Shown: positions 12,560 through 24,838 of the stretch, one piece after another
Layout of the letters: the number at the start of each line of letters is the position of its first letter
Position numbering within the stretch: position 1 is the stretch's first letter
Origin: Pogostemon cablin
Taxonomy: Eukaryota; Streptophyta; Magnoliopsida; Lamiales; Lamiaceae
Length of the DNA: 64,000 nucleotides
Direction of reading: 5' to 3'
Assembly: GCA_023678885.1 (NCBI GenBank)
Contig: CM042970.1
Coordinates: 1,714,355 to 1,778,354, forward strand
Translations under genes and position numbers: made by a program
Notes under the pieces: generated by a model
The model's input: only the letters and a program-made list of their open reading frames with translations
What the model was told of the DNA's origin: nothing
Database searches by the model: none

Positions 12560-15458
12560 TTTTATCTCTACGTATATGGGAATTCGGGGCAGCCATCGGA
12601 GGAGGAGGTGGACCGTTGTGTGATGATGAAGCTCCAATATAATTTACTCGATTATGACCTAGCTGTCGGCAGAGTGAGCAAACATGTTTTTTGTGACGTC
12701 TCCTGGATGACTCCACACCTGACCTTATCCGAGACATTCGAGGTCGTCCGGACTACCTGTGTGGTAATGAGGGATTAACAGTCTGTGACTTGACACTGTC
12801 AGGTGTGTTCCATTGACTGTAATGCGGTACAGGCATCACTAGACCGGACCATATCCCTAACACACAGGTGCGATAGAAAAAGGCCGACACGAAGCTACTG
12901 GCTGGCAACCTGCAAGTACTGAAGAACGTATAATATAAGAATCACAAACTCTGATGTTCGACGCAATAAAATAGCAGGTATGACTATGTACTCGATTGTC
13001 TTCATCGCATGAATACATGGAATAAGTTCTTTCTGGAAATTCTCACAGGTGCAACTACTGTCGTTCAAATTCACTGTGAATAGCTGATCACCGTCTCTGA
13101 TTGCATACTTATTACCTAGGAGTCTCGATACCAGTAGCTTTTTGGCAGCAGAAGAAAGTTCCAGGAGCTCATCATGCACACGCTTATAGAGAATGGTACA
13201 CTCTTGCTCAGCTTGAGTTCGCCGTTTGTAAAACTACCTCTCAGTGGTTGTGTGTGCAATCTCTAACAGCGTGCATATAGGTAGTGTGCGTGCCCAGAGT
13301 ATGACATTGTTATACGACTCAGCTGACATAGAGTTCATAAACTCGTACCGCTTCACGGGACAATAGACCCTTGACCATTTCTCATATCCCCACGACCCAA
13401 GTAATTTCATTAACTTCTACGACGACCGGTGCCCACTCAATGAGTTCATGCAGCTAAAAATAACAAATATGGAAAGGTAAACATTTGTAAAAATCCATTG
13501 AATGGATGAGATTCGTAAATGTGACATTACGACGAAGTGGATTTGAAAGACTAACCTGTCAAAGTCCCTCGATAGGTATGCATCCATCGCACTCTGAAAT
13601 CTGTACAAAACGTTCTTTCCATAACCTGCCAACCTATTCTTTAAATGATAACAGCACAAACCATGATGTGCATCAGGATAGATAGTAGAAATAACATGTG
13701 CGATACTGCGATGACCGTCTGACACTATCAAAAGATCTCGTGGACATCCGTATGCCTCTCGAACCCTTTCTAAAAATCATGTCCACGACATGTTGCTCTT
13801 GACGTCGCCAACCCCTAAGGCAAGTGGAAATATCTGATGGTTTGGATCATTCGTAACTGCGATGAAGACAATGCCTTTGTGATTTCCCTTTATATGAATC
13901 CCGTCTATGACAATGACTGGACGATCAAACTCTAGAAATCCCCGCCTAGATGCTCAAAGAGCGTAAAAAAAAAGGTAAACGGTCCTGTTCATCAACAGAG
14001 ATACAGGTGTGCGTATCGGGATTTGCCAACTCCAACTGATACATGTACGCAGGGAGCATATGAAATGAGCTATCATGATCCCCGTACGTGTGTCCAATAG
14101 CTCGGTGTTTCACCTTTAACGCCACATTGTAGCTAATATCGAACCCGAAATCCTTCAATATCTCATGTCTCATCGCCTGGGGTCGGAGCCCAGTAATCTT
14201 GTCAAATTGCCTAGCAGTAAAATATTGACCGATGACGTTAGATGACACCTGTGTAGGAGTGGGCATGTTTGGATCATTTAAACACTCGTGATGTTGAACG
14301 AATTTAACTACCCCCTACAGCCCATAGCTCATTCGTGCGTGCATCGTAAATCGACAATCGATTTTACCTTTGAGCTTACATTCCACGTTATATCTGGTCG
14401 AGCTAGATCTTTCAACAGTGGTCTCAACTCCGTTCCGCAAGTTATACATTCCTACAACAGTTTGCAACTTTTTTTTTGTATCAAATACACTTTTCTCGTG
14501 AAGAACGCCAGACACATCAAAGTCAGGGACAGTCATCTGATCTTCTCTATCAGCTACAACCGGAATGCCTATAACTGTATCAGATGCATTAGTTCAAAGT
14601 ACAAGTTTACTTTAGTTCTCCTCTAAATAAACATAGTATTCATACCTGGAATCAACCAGGGACGGGTAGTGGGTCGAATACTTTGACAATCTTGTGGCTG
14701 CATTTCAGGACGGGACAAGTCGCGACTAATCGGTTCAAGAAAGTTAGGGTCGCCTCTCTGACGTATGTAATCACAGACTTCTTCATACAATTGGATTCTT
14801 CTCTCCTCAGCACCATCATCACTTTCGCTAGAAGACTGATTACAATCCTGTTGTATGTCATCTTCGTTGTTTTCATATTCTTCTTCGATAGTCCTATTCC
14901 CGGGCTCAACATCATCATTATAAGCATGTACATCATCCTCACCCTCACCAGAGTTGTCATTATCTTCAGCGTCTACAGATTCCCTAAAACCACACCGCTG
15001 CATCTCTGAGGCCGAACTGTACGCCACATTCAAAAGGCCTAGCACTAGACTGTGCCCTCGAACATGGATCATTGCTCGGCCCATCACTTCCGTCATTATA
15101 ACCCAACCCTAACTCCAAACTATGTCCTGAACCTTGCGCAGGAGATTCAACGAATGCATTGCCAGCGACAGGAACGAGTGTCACGTACACTATTCCTACA
15201 TCAACACAGTTGAAAACTTCTGCCACACGAGCATCATTCTTTATCTTATATTTAGACATACGGCACTGTACTCGACGAGAGAATGAACTTCATAACCCAA
15301 TTATCCAAATCAGCTCGTATTATGTTATGAATTTCTAATAGCAAACTAGTATAGTACAGATTGTCATCTCGCAAGTATAACCAGTGAACCTGTCCACCTT
15401 TGAATAGTAACCCATCCCAATATCCACCCCAACACATCCCAGCTTGTTTATAGCTCAT
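12560..15458 (-). pseudogene. mudrA-like MULE transposase, decayed
   Basis: Domains appear in the expected order. The N-terminal region begins near 15458 after acceptor GTGCAG (WGGYWDGLLFKG, later VYVTLVPVAG). An acidic linker follows (15000-14780), with a donor near 14643 (CCAGGTATGA). The MuDR DNA-binding region is at about 14570-14315 (FDTKKKLQTVVGMYNLRNGV). The MULE DDE catalytic core is at about 14266-13550: DRPVIVIDGIHIKGNHKG with the first Asp, then LLIVSDGHRSIAHVIS and HHGLCCYHLKNRL. A SWIM zinc finger follows near 13060-13000 (CTCENFQKELIPCIHAMKT), then a zinc knuckle near 12680 (CSLCRQLGHNRVNY, where the last Cys has become Tyr). Breaks include a frameshift near 15255, another between the N-terminal frames near 15040, a T-run shift and TGA near 13950, TGG-to-TGA near 13775, and a stop near 13235. 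The order is diagnostic and the copy is non-functional. Confidence 0.88.
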
Positions 15459-15511
15459 CTGCACATTTTTTCAAGAAAATGTAAATGACGACATCATAAT
15501 TAGTTGCAAGT

Positions 15512-15940
15512 ATTCTATTCGGCCAATATTGTACTCTATTCGGCCAACATATTATTTTATTCGGCCCTACACTGTTTCACTATTCGGCCTACCTTCAGAT
15601 ACCTTTCAAATTCTGTATGTTTTTCTTCTATTTGGCCTACGTCTCTCTTATTCGGCCTATAAGGTTGTTCTATTGGGCCAACCAAAATTCTTCTATTCGG
15701 CCTACATATTTTTTTTAAAATGAAAATTAAATGTGGAAATTTAAGTTCTTCTATTCGGCATGCGTTTCTTGTATTTGGCCCATAAGATTGTTCTATTCGG
15801 CCTACAACACTTGTTCTATTCGGCCTACTTATTTTTTTTATCGTAGGATATATTTTTTAGGCCTTTTCGGCCAACGTTTCTTCTATTCGGCCTTCAAAGT
15901 TGTTCTATTTGGCCTACAAATCCTGTTCTATTCGGCCTAC
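15512..15940 (-). repeat. Right motif array, about 16 x GGCCGAATAGAAC
   Basis: About 16 copies of the same motif as the left array, read on the - strand (TTCTATTCGGCC on +), with mismatches in some. The array lies between the right terminal repeat and the start of the transposase coding region. An acceptor at 15459-15464 lies between array and coding sequence, so the array is probably in the first intron of mudrA; I could not fix the upstream exon. It mirrors the left array, so the motif is sense with respect to both genes. Confidence 0.88.
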
Positions 15941-16542
15941 GAGTTGCTAATTTAAAAAAAATTAATGTGGATACATTTTACACTTCACATACACTATTTG
16001 GCATACTATTATTTCTATTATAAAATGTTGAAATACATAAAATACACTCATGCGGCATGTAAAAATGATCAAATTAATGCATTCATAGTTGTTAAAACAA
16101 ATTTACAACATACCTTGTATACTGCTCCCCAAATTCTCACGCCTTTAAAAATCTAGTTAAAATAGTTGCTCACCGAATGTTCAACACTAAAAAAAACTAG
16201 AACAATGAAACTGAATATATGTGTATGATGCAGCACCATGGTTGAACTGCTATTATATATATACCTCATTTTTTGTAAGCATATGAGGGAACACATGTCT
16301 ACATAGTTGTACTTTGACATCTTTTTCAGAAATAGAGAATAATCGGATTCCCCTAGTGTACTTTTCGTACTTTTGGTCATAAAAGTGAAGAATCCGATTC
16401 CTCAAACATGTAAAAAAGTGGGTCCCCTCAAGGGTATTTTGGTCTATTTCATAAAAAGTGGCTAGAATAAATTGTATATAACATATGTGGCCATTTAAAA
16501 TTACTGACTACTTTTTTTTTTGCCATTTTCACAATAAAAAAC

Positions 16543-16927
16543 AGTACATGGAATCCGTAGATTATAGTACATCGTTAATATTTTTAATCGAAATTCAAGT
16601 TTGACGAAGAAAGTGATTCCAAACATTTTTAAGTAAATTGTCTGCTTGATAGCTACATGCCTAATATGCATAGATGAATCATGAGTGTTGTATTAAAATG
16701 TGTTTGATAGGACCATTGCTTGATATTTTATTTTATATTGATGTAATTAAGTTGTAAATTGTAAAAGATAGGTTTTTTTTTATTTTATTTTAAGATTCTC
16801 ACATTTATAATGATTTTAGAAGAATTAAAAAATTTTTAATTAATCCAACACTTTTTAAAATGACTTTAATTTAATTCAATTTTTATATACGCATAATATA
16901 ATATCACTATTTTATTCTTCTTTTTTA
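16543..16927. other. AT-rich intergenic DNA
   Basis: Nothing recognised. Confidence 0.4.
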
Positions 16928-17382
16928 TTCATTCCGTCGTATCAAAATTTTCACATCTTTTATAAATTATACTTCCTTCGTCTCTTTCAAAGAATTTTTT
17001 TTCATTTTGGACGTCTCATTCAAAAAGTTTTATTTCATTTTTTACACATATGAGACTCACACACACCTACTAATACAATTATAATATTACAAACACTTAT
17101 GTAAATGAGACCCTCTGATCCCCCTTTCAATTCTATATACCATATGTATTGTTAGGGTTTTTAAATTAAGGGACCACATGATTTACAAGGTTTTGTGATG
17201 TAAACTTGATTTACAAAAGATTAACCTTTATAATATAGGTTCATATTCTCACTAATACAACTACCCAGTACAAATAATAGTACTCTTTAATCAATCTACG
17301 AGCAAAAAACAAAAGATCTTTTTTTTAAATGGAACGGAAGGAATAAAGTAGATGTGAAAACTGTGATGAAACGGAGAGCAAT
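16928..17382. mobile_element. Stowaway MITE interrupted by a second Stowaway
   Basis: Outer arms ATTCCGTCGTATCAAAA (16931) and, inverted, ATTGCTCTCCGTTTCATCAC (17381) continue inward as TTTTCACATCT on both sides. Between them, flanked by TA, sits an inner element at 16972-17343 with tips CTTCCTTCGTCTC and GGAACGGAAGGAA. The inner element is longer than its relatives here and its middle (about 17100-17225) looks like a further insertion. Confidence 0.6.
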
Positions 17383-18951
17383 ATTTTATAATCGTATTAT
17401 TGATATTTGATATTCATGTTCGAACCCTATCTAATTCAAATAAAATTTTATCTGATTTGAATTTGATTTTATGTAGCTAGTTACATAAGACTAATACAGT
17501 AGTTTTTGTGTACATATTAAGTGAGTTCATGTATTTCAATTTTCGGATAAAGAAAGAAGATTAATAATATTTATTTATGGTGAAAGGAAATATCACATTT
17601 AGTTTCGTAATCATTTTTTTTAATTCCTAAAATTGGTCTTTTTCTTTTTCCATTTTTAGTAATTTTGTTCAATTTTGATCCTTATGTCTAATTTTAGTAA
17701 TTTATCTATTTACTTTATCATTTTTAGTCCTTTTACATTTAAAAAATTAGACAAAAGAATTAAATTTGAAAAAAAAAAAACCAAAAATTGAATAGCTCAT
17801 GGTTACATAACGTATTGTGATATCAATGATATCATCAGGTAAACTATCATTAAGTAGTTTTAATAAAAAAAATATTTATATACTTATATAGTTTGTGGTA
17901 AGTTTGAAAAATCATCTTCTCACATATTTCTTAATTGTGATTTGATTCATTAAATGTAGATTGATTATTATTCGTGGTTAAAGTTATTTTGGGTTAATCA
18001 CAATGGAATCAAAGAACATTTTCTTCGTCATTCTGAAATTTTCTACGGAAAAAGAGGGAAGAGTATTACTATTGAATTGTGGGTTTGTATTGTGTGGGTA
18101 TTGTGAAAATGGAGAAGTTATATTATATTTGAGAATGGTGAATGGAGAGGAGGAGAATAGTAGATGAGATTAAAGGAAGATATTGGAGTTGAATTTCAGC
18201 AAAGAATATACAGATAAATTATTTTTCTTTTACTGATTGGAAGAATATAAAGATAAATTATTTTTCTTTTACTAATTGGATGAAAGATTCTAGAATAGTT
18301 GTGAAAGGTTGAGTAAATCTTAAATTTCTCTATTTTCTCACTATAAATTTGGTACTTTGGTACCTACATATTTTTAATAATATACTGTAATTTTTTGCCT
18401 TATAAAAAAAACTCCATAATTGATTTTCTTCAAAAAAGCAGCTAACCATTTTAATTTTTAAGATATTCTACAATACTCCTTACGCGTATATGAACCTTAA
18501 AATTCATAATTTTTTTATAAATGATTTATTAATTTATTTAATTTTTAGATTTTTATTTATATAATTCAGATCATTGACATGAGATGCACCCAAAGACTCC
18601 TAATTCAAGCATAATTTATGTCTTATAATGTCTATGGTTTAAAAAATTGATAGGATTGATCTTACTTTTAGGTCAGGTAACAAATAAATTTGTGTCAACT
18701 TTTTATCTCCAACCAAATCTCCCTATAAAACTCCTTAAAATAAATAATTTACTCATTTTACTAACTTTATCTGGAACCGACTTTTCCATCAAAAACGTTT
18801 TCGGTTTAATTAAAACTTTATTGATAACTTTCCCTTCTTTTTTTTTTCATAATTTATAATTTTATAATATTTATTTATTTAAAAAATTTAGCTCTTTTAA
18901 GAAATTATTAATTGATTCTGCAATCACTACTATTAATGCAATGGTTAAAAG
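17383..18951. other. AT-rich intergenic DNA
   Basis: No gene. At 18202-18279 there is a perfect-length tandem duplication of 39 bp (two units, few mismatches). A 70-residue open frame at 18647-18859 is low-complexity and not supported. Confidence 0.45.
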
Positions 18952-19410
18952 TGTTGGAAATTTTTAATTTCCAATATAATGTAATTGTGGGCAATATATT
19001 ATTATGCAATTATATTAGTTATTCAATTATTTTATGGACTTAATTAAAGTGATCTAATTAAGGTTAAAGGTCCATGAGCTATAATAATAAATGATATGAG
19101 CTTATTGAGTAGATACCCAATACTACGTGATTAGGTGATTATGGGTGGTCTAGTCAAGTAGTATATAAAGGCTCCCAGGTTATGATCCCCAATATACTAA
19201 GCCGCACATTGTCTTTCCTTCTCCCCATCGGGAGGGATTACTACGGTCCCCATAAAGGAATAAGGAGGCTTAGTTGAGGAAGGTCATATAACCACTGATC
19301 CTGAGTTCGTGTTCCGCCTAGAGACTCATTGGATCAGGTACGCTTCCGCTTTACGGTTTAAATCTCGTTAATCATAATATGGTTAAAGTTTCATGGATTT
19401 ATTTCCAACA
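18952..19410 (+). repeat. 5' LTR of the Copia element
   Basis: Begins TGTTGG and ends CCAACA. A TATA-like AGTATATAAAGG near 19160 is the likely promoter. Confidence 0.93.
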
Positions 19411-19412
19411 AG

Positions 19413-19425
19413 TGGTATCAGAGCC
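19413..19425 (+). other. Primer-binding site for tRNA-iMet
   Basis: TGGTATCAGAGCC lies two bases after the 5' LTR and is the standard plant retrotransposon PBS. Confidence 0.92.
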
Positions 19426-20574
19426 ACCCTATAAATGATTCTCTGAGATCTGGTATATATGTTTGATCTAAATATATGCATTACATGAGATTATATATTT
19501 AAATATAAATTAAGGTTGAGTTTAATCATTAAAGTCTTCGATTACACTTAATGATTAATTTTTGCGGATTTTTTTTTTTTGGAGATGAATAATGTATTCA
19601 TATAATCATAATCAAATGTGGGTGTATATCTCCTTCAATTTGGACAGTGTGCTGCCATTAATTTTTTATAATAATCCCCTTCTGCATCAAAAGGTAATTA
19701 AAAAAAAAATTAGTGCAACCAATGGCATGTTAGATTGGGTGGACTCCACAGTCCCTTTCTGCAGGTTTGATGGCGTGTGGTATAGGTCACACCACAATGG
19801 ATGAACTTGGAAATTGAACACGAATTTCTATTTGTTTGAATTCTACTTGATCCATGGCATTTTCTTGGTGTCTGCGCTACTTGCGATTATTGGGTGGTGT
19901 TCACACCGCCGGAATATTCCACCACCGCCCAATAAAAGAAATATTGATCCAGGCATGGGTGTAATCCTTGCATTCTGCTGTTATTGTGTCAATCTTGTTT
20001 AATGGTGAGGGTATTATTCCTTCTATATTTTATGCGGTTGATTTATTGACTTTGGATTTAATCGTTATGATTGTGCAATATTTCGTGGTAATAATTATGG
20101 CAGTTTTAGCAGTGTGATTACATGATTTTGGACTCCTAATGTGAGTTGAATATCTTAAATTGATTTTGTATTTGAGGATTGAAATAGTGACGCATTCAGT
20201 ATAATTAATTCAATTAAATTATTTATTAATTTAAATCAAGGATTCAGTGGTGATTATTAATAATAATAAAATATTTGCCAAATTCAGTTTATATTAAATT
20301 GGAATTTTGGAATCCCTAATTAAGTAAAGGAGATCTTTCATCATTATAGGGTAATGAATCATCTAATATTCCTATTTGGTTAGAGGAATAAAATTAAATT
20401 AAATTGAGGAGACAGTTAAATGTCGTTTAATTAAATTAAATATTTTTAATATTTATTTAATTAGTCTAGTAAACCTTCAATCTAGTCAATCGAAGCACCA
20501 TGTTGCCACAGCAATATCGTGTGTGGAGAAAAGCTTTATTGAAATTACATAGATGGGTGTGGTATTATTTATGT

Positions 20575-21005
20575 GTTCTGTGTTCGGCCCACAGGTAGGC
20601 ACAGTTTGATAGAATAATAACACACATGTGATAATAAGTATGTGATAATTATTTGGATTATTCATGTGAACATGAGTCGGTTCACAGATAGACTCTTGTT
20701 TGACAGAACTTATTGTCAATACTTGATTGTTACACCAAGATTACCCCTGCAGTTAATTTTTGTCCACAGACGAGGTTAATGTTGCACAAGGTGTCTTGTG
20801 ATGGGTCCCTAATTAATAATGTTGTGCGAGTGTATTTTCATGCGGTTATTGATCGGCCCACAGGTAGATTAATATTTGGCAGAAATACACAAGCACCTGT
20901 GGTGGTAAATATGTGACGATTATTTGTTTAACATGTGAGTAATAAGTCGCCCCACAGGAAGGCTATTGCTTGACAGTTTTATTGTCAGTATTTGACTACT
21001 ACAAA
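20575..21005 (+). repeat. Repeated CCCACAGGTAGG...TTTGACAG units in Copia interior
   Basis: Four diverged units share (C/T)CCACAGGTAGG or TTCACAGATAG, then a GTTTGACAG or TTTGGCAG phrase, at about 20585, 20680, 20852 and 20950. They alternate with ATGTGATAATTATTTG and TATTGTCAATACTTG blocks. The region lies between the PBS and the first pol traces, where gag would be expected, and has no coding capacity. Confidence 0.6.
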
Positions 21006-23467
21006 GAAGTGCCACTTACAAGTTAGTATTGTTATCATTGGACTTGATACTAATGTTGTGCTCGATTCCTTGAGATGATTCTAAACTATTTAAAATTTGA
21101 AAGATTATAAAGTTTATTGCAATCATGATAATCATTTTGGATTGATCCCCTGTACAATTAAGAAGTCTATTAATTAAGTTTAACTTATGTCAACAACAAA
21201 ATTATACATAATGAGAACTTCAACAATAAGGATGAACTAATAAGTTCTAACAAACTCTGTCTCAATAAAGTATAAGGGCAACAAAGAAATACCCGTTTGG
21301 AAAGCTGTTAAAATATAACCTTTTGTTTTCTCCTAAAGGCTTGTGGAATTGTTTTAAAATACACCACATTAAGATTCCTTAGTATGAATGGTGTTGTGGT
21401 GTAGTTAAAAGATAAAAATAGTACTCCACAATATATGGTTACTAATTGGAGAAATACTAAAGATTGCAGCTTATGGTCTCAATAAAGTTCCAACCAAAGT
21501 AGTTGTGAGAACTCTTTGAGTTTCACATATGGTGATATCCAACTAAGGCTAGATCATTGGGATCTACTAAAGAAAATTGGATTCAAATAGATACAAGCTA
21601 CTTTATTGGTATTAAATAAAGATAATAAGTTTATGATCCAATTGATCAGATCATATTTGAGATGGGTAATACGATATTATGTGAGGATGTTGATTTTGGG
21701 GGAAGATTAATATTAGAGACATTGTCCTTTAGGGAGAGTCGATTCGATCTCCACTTATGCTTTAAAGAATTGGTGCAAATTCAGAATAACGATATGACAA
21801 TGTCAATAATATTTAAGGAATAACAAATTCAACAACCTCAAGAATTAATGCCACTAAGAAAACCACTAGAGTTGGGTGAAAGACAATTCGAATGATTATG
21901 TAGTTTTTCTCTTAAATAATGAGGACACTATAGAATTAATGGTAGAACATTCAAACAATGTTCATCAAACCATGAAAGGTCCAATTACTCCAAAGTATGT
22001 TAATGCTATAAGTTACAAGATGATTAGGTTTGCATCTTGATATAGGATTATACTCAAAAGGGAAGGAAGTCATTATTATAAGATAATCGTGACATTAGTA
22101 GCACATTTTGATCTTGAACCATATTATATGGATGTAAAGATAAAGTTCCTTGATCGCAACACTGATGATACGATCTAAATGGTTTAAGAACTAATAGAAA
22201 ATCCATCTATGCATTCAAGCAAATTTTTTTTTCGAAAATGAATCACAAGTATCATCATGAAGTAAGTGTCTCATTTGGTTTTGAGACAAATGTAGTTGAT
22301 TATGTGATTCAGTGGGAGAATGTTTAAGTTAAACTAAGGGAGACAAGTGCAGTCTCAATCAGGTGCCCTAAAATTAAACTAAAGATTTAAGAAATGTAGA
22401 AACATTTCATATTCATTGGTTGTTGGAAGTTGTTGTATGATGAGGTCTGTACAAGACCTAATTTGGCTTATGTTGTTGGTGTATTAAGCAGATAATTAAG
22501 TAACTATAGTATGAATCTTTATAAAGTATTTACAGAGAACTAAGGATAACATGATCGCACATTAGAGATAATCAGATTAGTAGGAGATCATAAAGTATTC
22601 TGATTCTGAGTTTGTTGGATGTCAATACAGTATAAGATCCACTTCAGGCTATATTTTCTGTTGGTCGGAGAGCTATACAAGTAAAAGTATTAAGCAAACA
22701 CTTTAGCTCATTAACCATGACAACAGAATTAGTAGCCACTAAGGGCATTCAAACATGAAATAAAGGTTGCGAAGATTTGTCACATAAAGTTCATTGTGAC
22801 AGTTAGTTCGCAGTAAAGTATCTATGACAAGAATACTTATAAGTCAAACAAATTGACATAGAATTCTTGGTTGTTAAAGAAAGTGTTTTGTGTAGATAAA
22901 ATTTTAGAAGAGCATATTATGATAGACTCTAAATATGGATCCACCAATTATGTATTCAACCCCCTGCAATTTTATGAGCTAGCTAATCATGTGGGTGTTA
23001 TATGGTTTTAGAATACATTAATTCAGTGGGAGTCTATATTTATTGTTCTTTAAAGTTTCAAGACACTTTGATTTGGATAATTCAGTTTTCTGCAGAATAA
23101 AGTTCATGGCTTTGAATTTATCGTGATTTCACTTAAGTAATTTCATTTTGTAATATTTTACATTTTGAATTGATCTCACTAAAGACTAAAGTTGGACCAA
23201 TTGGAAATAGACATAATGTTGATCACATTTGACATGTAATTTCCATGCTACTCACCATATTTGATCTATGTCATTGAGTATATTGATATGGTGATTGTCG
23301 GGGTTTAATCACGATTTGTAATGTGGTGAATGCCACGGTAGTTCCATATTAGTATATGAGATGGACCAGATTGTTAAGTATAGTCTGAAGAGGAATAGCA
23401 TAAAGTTGCGCAACTAAGGACTCTTGATATAATTGCTAACGGAAAATATATAGCCCAAGTGGGAGAT

Positions 23468-23926
23468 TGTTGAAAATTTTTAATTTCCAATATAATGTAA
23501 TTGTGGGCAATATATTATTATGCAATTATATTAGCTATTCAATTATTTTATGGACTTAATTAAAGTGATCTAATTAAGGTTAAAGGTCCATGGGCTATAA
23601 TAATAAATGATATGGGTTTATTGAGTAGATACCCAATACTACGTGATTAGGTGATTATGAGTGGTCTAGTCAAGTAGTATATAAAGGCTCCCAGGTTATG
23701 GTCCCCAATATACTAAGCCGCACATTGTCTTTCATTCTCCCCATCGGGAGGGATTACTACGGTCCCCATAAAGGAATAAGGAGGCTTAGTTGAGGAAGGT
23801 CATATAACCACTGATCCTGAGTTCGTGTTCCGCCTAGAGACTCATTGGATCAGGTACGCTTCCGCTTTACGGTTTAAATCTCGTTAATCATAATAAGGTT
23901 AAAGTTTCATGGATTTATTTCCAACA
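23468..23926 (+). repeat. 3' LTR of the Copia element
   Basis: Same length as the 5' LTR; begins TGTTGAAA and ends CCAACA, followed by TSD AAAAG. Confidence 0.93.
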
Positions 23927-23931
23927 AAAAG

Positions 23932-24588
23932 TGCTTTAATATACTATTATGGAGTGGGTTAAAAATATTGAAAAGCTGTTTAAGAATTATGTGAAAATGT
24001 ATTCCAATTATATTGAAAACTATTAACTAGCTTAGTTGCTTACCTTTAAATGTAGTTTAGTTTTAATGTTTGGGCTATAATTCCACTTTTAGCTAGTATG
24101 ACTTGTGTGGTGGAAAGTGATATTTTTTAAAAAAAAGATTATATTGAGGGACATTTTTCACCACTTCTCTGTTGACAAAGGGAATATAAATACTTTAAAA
24201 AAAATGTTGAATAAGATAGTTTGATTCTCTGAATGATCATAAATAAGTTAAGTGCATAAATTAATCACAAGAAACATAACCATTTAATGTGAATTAGATA
24301 GGTTGATTTTTTGAACGATCGTAAATAAGTTAGGTATGTATATCAGTCATAAAAAATGGAGTAATGATAGGTTTGTGCTGGTAATCTTTACTACCAAATT
24401 AGTAAAATACTAGTATAGTATCGCATGTTGTAAAAAAATTATTTTACGCCTAAAATATTTTGTTTAATAAATACCAATGTATTTATATATTACAGTCAAC
24501 TTTACATTTTTAATAAAAATAAAATAAAATATTACACATATTGTATGTTTGATTTTATATATTTATTACATTCTTTTAATTTAAATTA
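23932..24588. other. AT-rich intergenic DNA
   Basis: A short duplicated phrase around GATTTTTTGAACGATCGTAAATAAGTTAGG (near 24220 and 24305, diverged) is the only structure seen. Confidence 0.4.
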
Positions 24589-24838
24589 TTTCCTCCATCC
24601 TATTGAAAAGTACGCATTTTATCATTTTTGTTTGTCACAATATAAAATGTACATTTCTCTTTCTGGAACCCATACAAAATATTATATATCTCCATAGGGT
24701 TCATACAACAATAATACAATTATCCATTTTACATTAAAATATTATTTCTCTTACTTTTACGATATATTAAAATCTTATATCTCTAAATTTACTTGAAAAA
24801 AAAAAACAAATGCACACGTTCCTATAGGACAGAGAAAC
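24589..24838. mobile_element. Stowaway-type MITE, diverged
   Basis: Left tip TTTCCTCCATCCTATTG and right tip CCTATAGGACAGAGAAAC are imperfect inverted repeats, flanked by TA. Confidence 0.6.

Larger units (their letters stand above)
8509..16533. mobile_element. 8.0-kb Mutator-like element (KI/Ulp1-type MULE)
   Basis: The element is bounded by the perfect 9-bp direct repeat ATAAAAAAC at 8500-8508 and 16534-16542; one further A matches on the left of each copy. Its ends form a diverged inverted repeat of roughly 100 bp: the left GCAACATCCGTTAAGAACAA block and TTTTTACTAGCCAC pair with the inverted right end, where they read GGCCACATATGTTATATACA and TTTATTCTAGCCAC. Inside are two convergent decayed genes, a DUF1985-Ulp1 protein on + and a mudrA transposase on -. 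That pairing matches the Kaonashi/Ulp1-carrying MULEs known from plants. Just inside each end lies a mirrored array of GGCCGAATAGAAC motifs. Stops and frameshifts in both genes mean this copy is no longer autonomous. Confidence 0.87.
18952..23926 (+). mobile_element. Ty1/copia LTR retrotransposon with decayed interior
   Basis: Two 459-bp LTRs (18952-19410 and 23468-23926) differ at nine sites by my count, about 98% identity. The 5-bp TSD AAAAG flanks them (18947-18951 and 23927-23931). A primer-binding site TGGTATCAGAGCC, complementary to initiator tRNA-Met, starts at 19413. A polypurine tract AAGTGGGAGAT abuts the 3' LTR. Between them only traces of pol remain: a reverse-transcriptase motif (MDVKIKFLDRNTDD, near 22120-22170) and an RNase H motif (DSEFVGCQYSIRSTSGYIFC, near 22610-22670, then TELVAT). 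No open frame exceeds 80 residues. The order RT then RNase H at the 3' end fits Copia. Confidence 0.93.
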
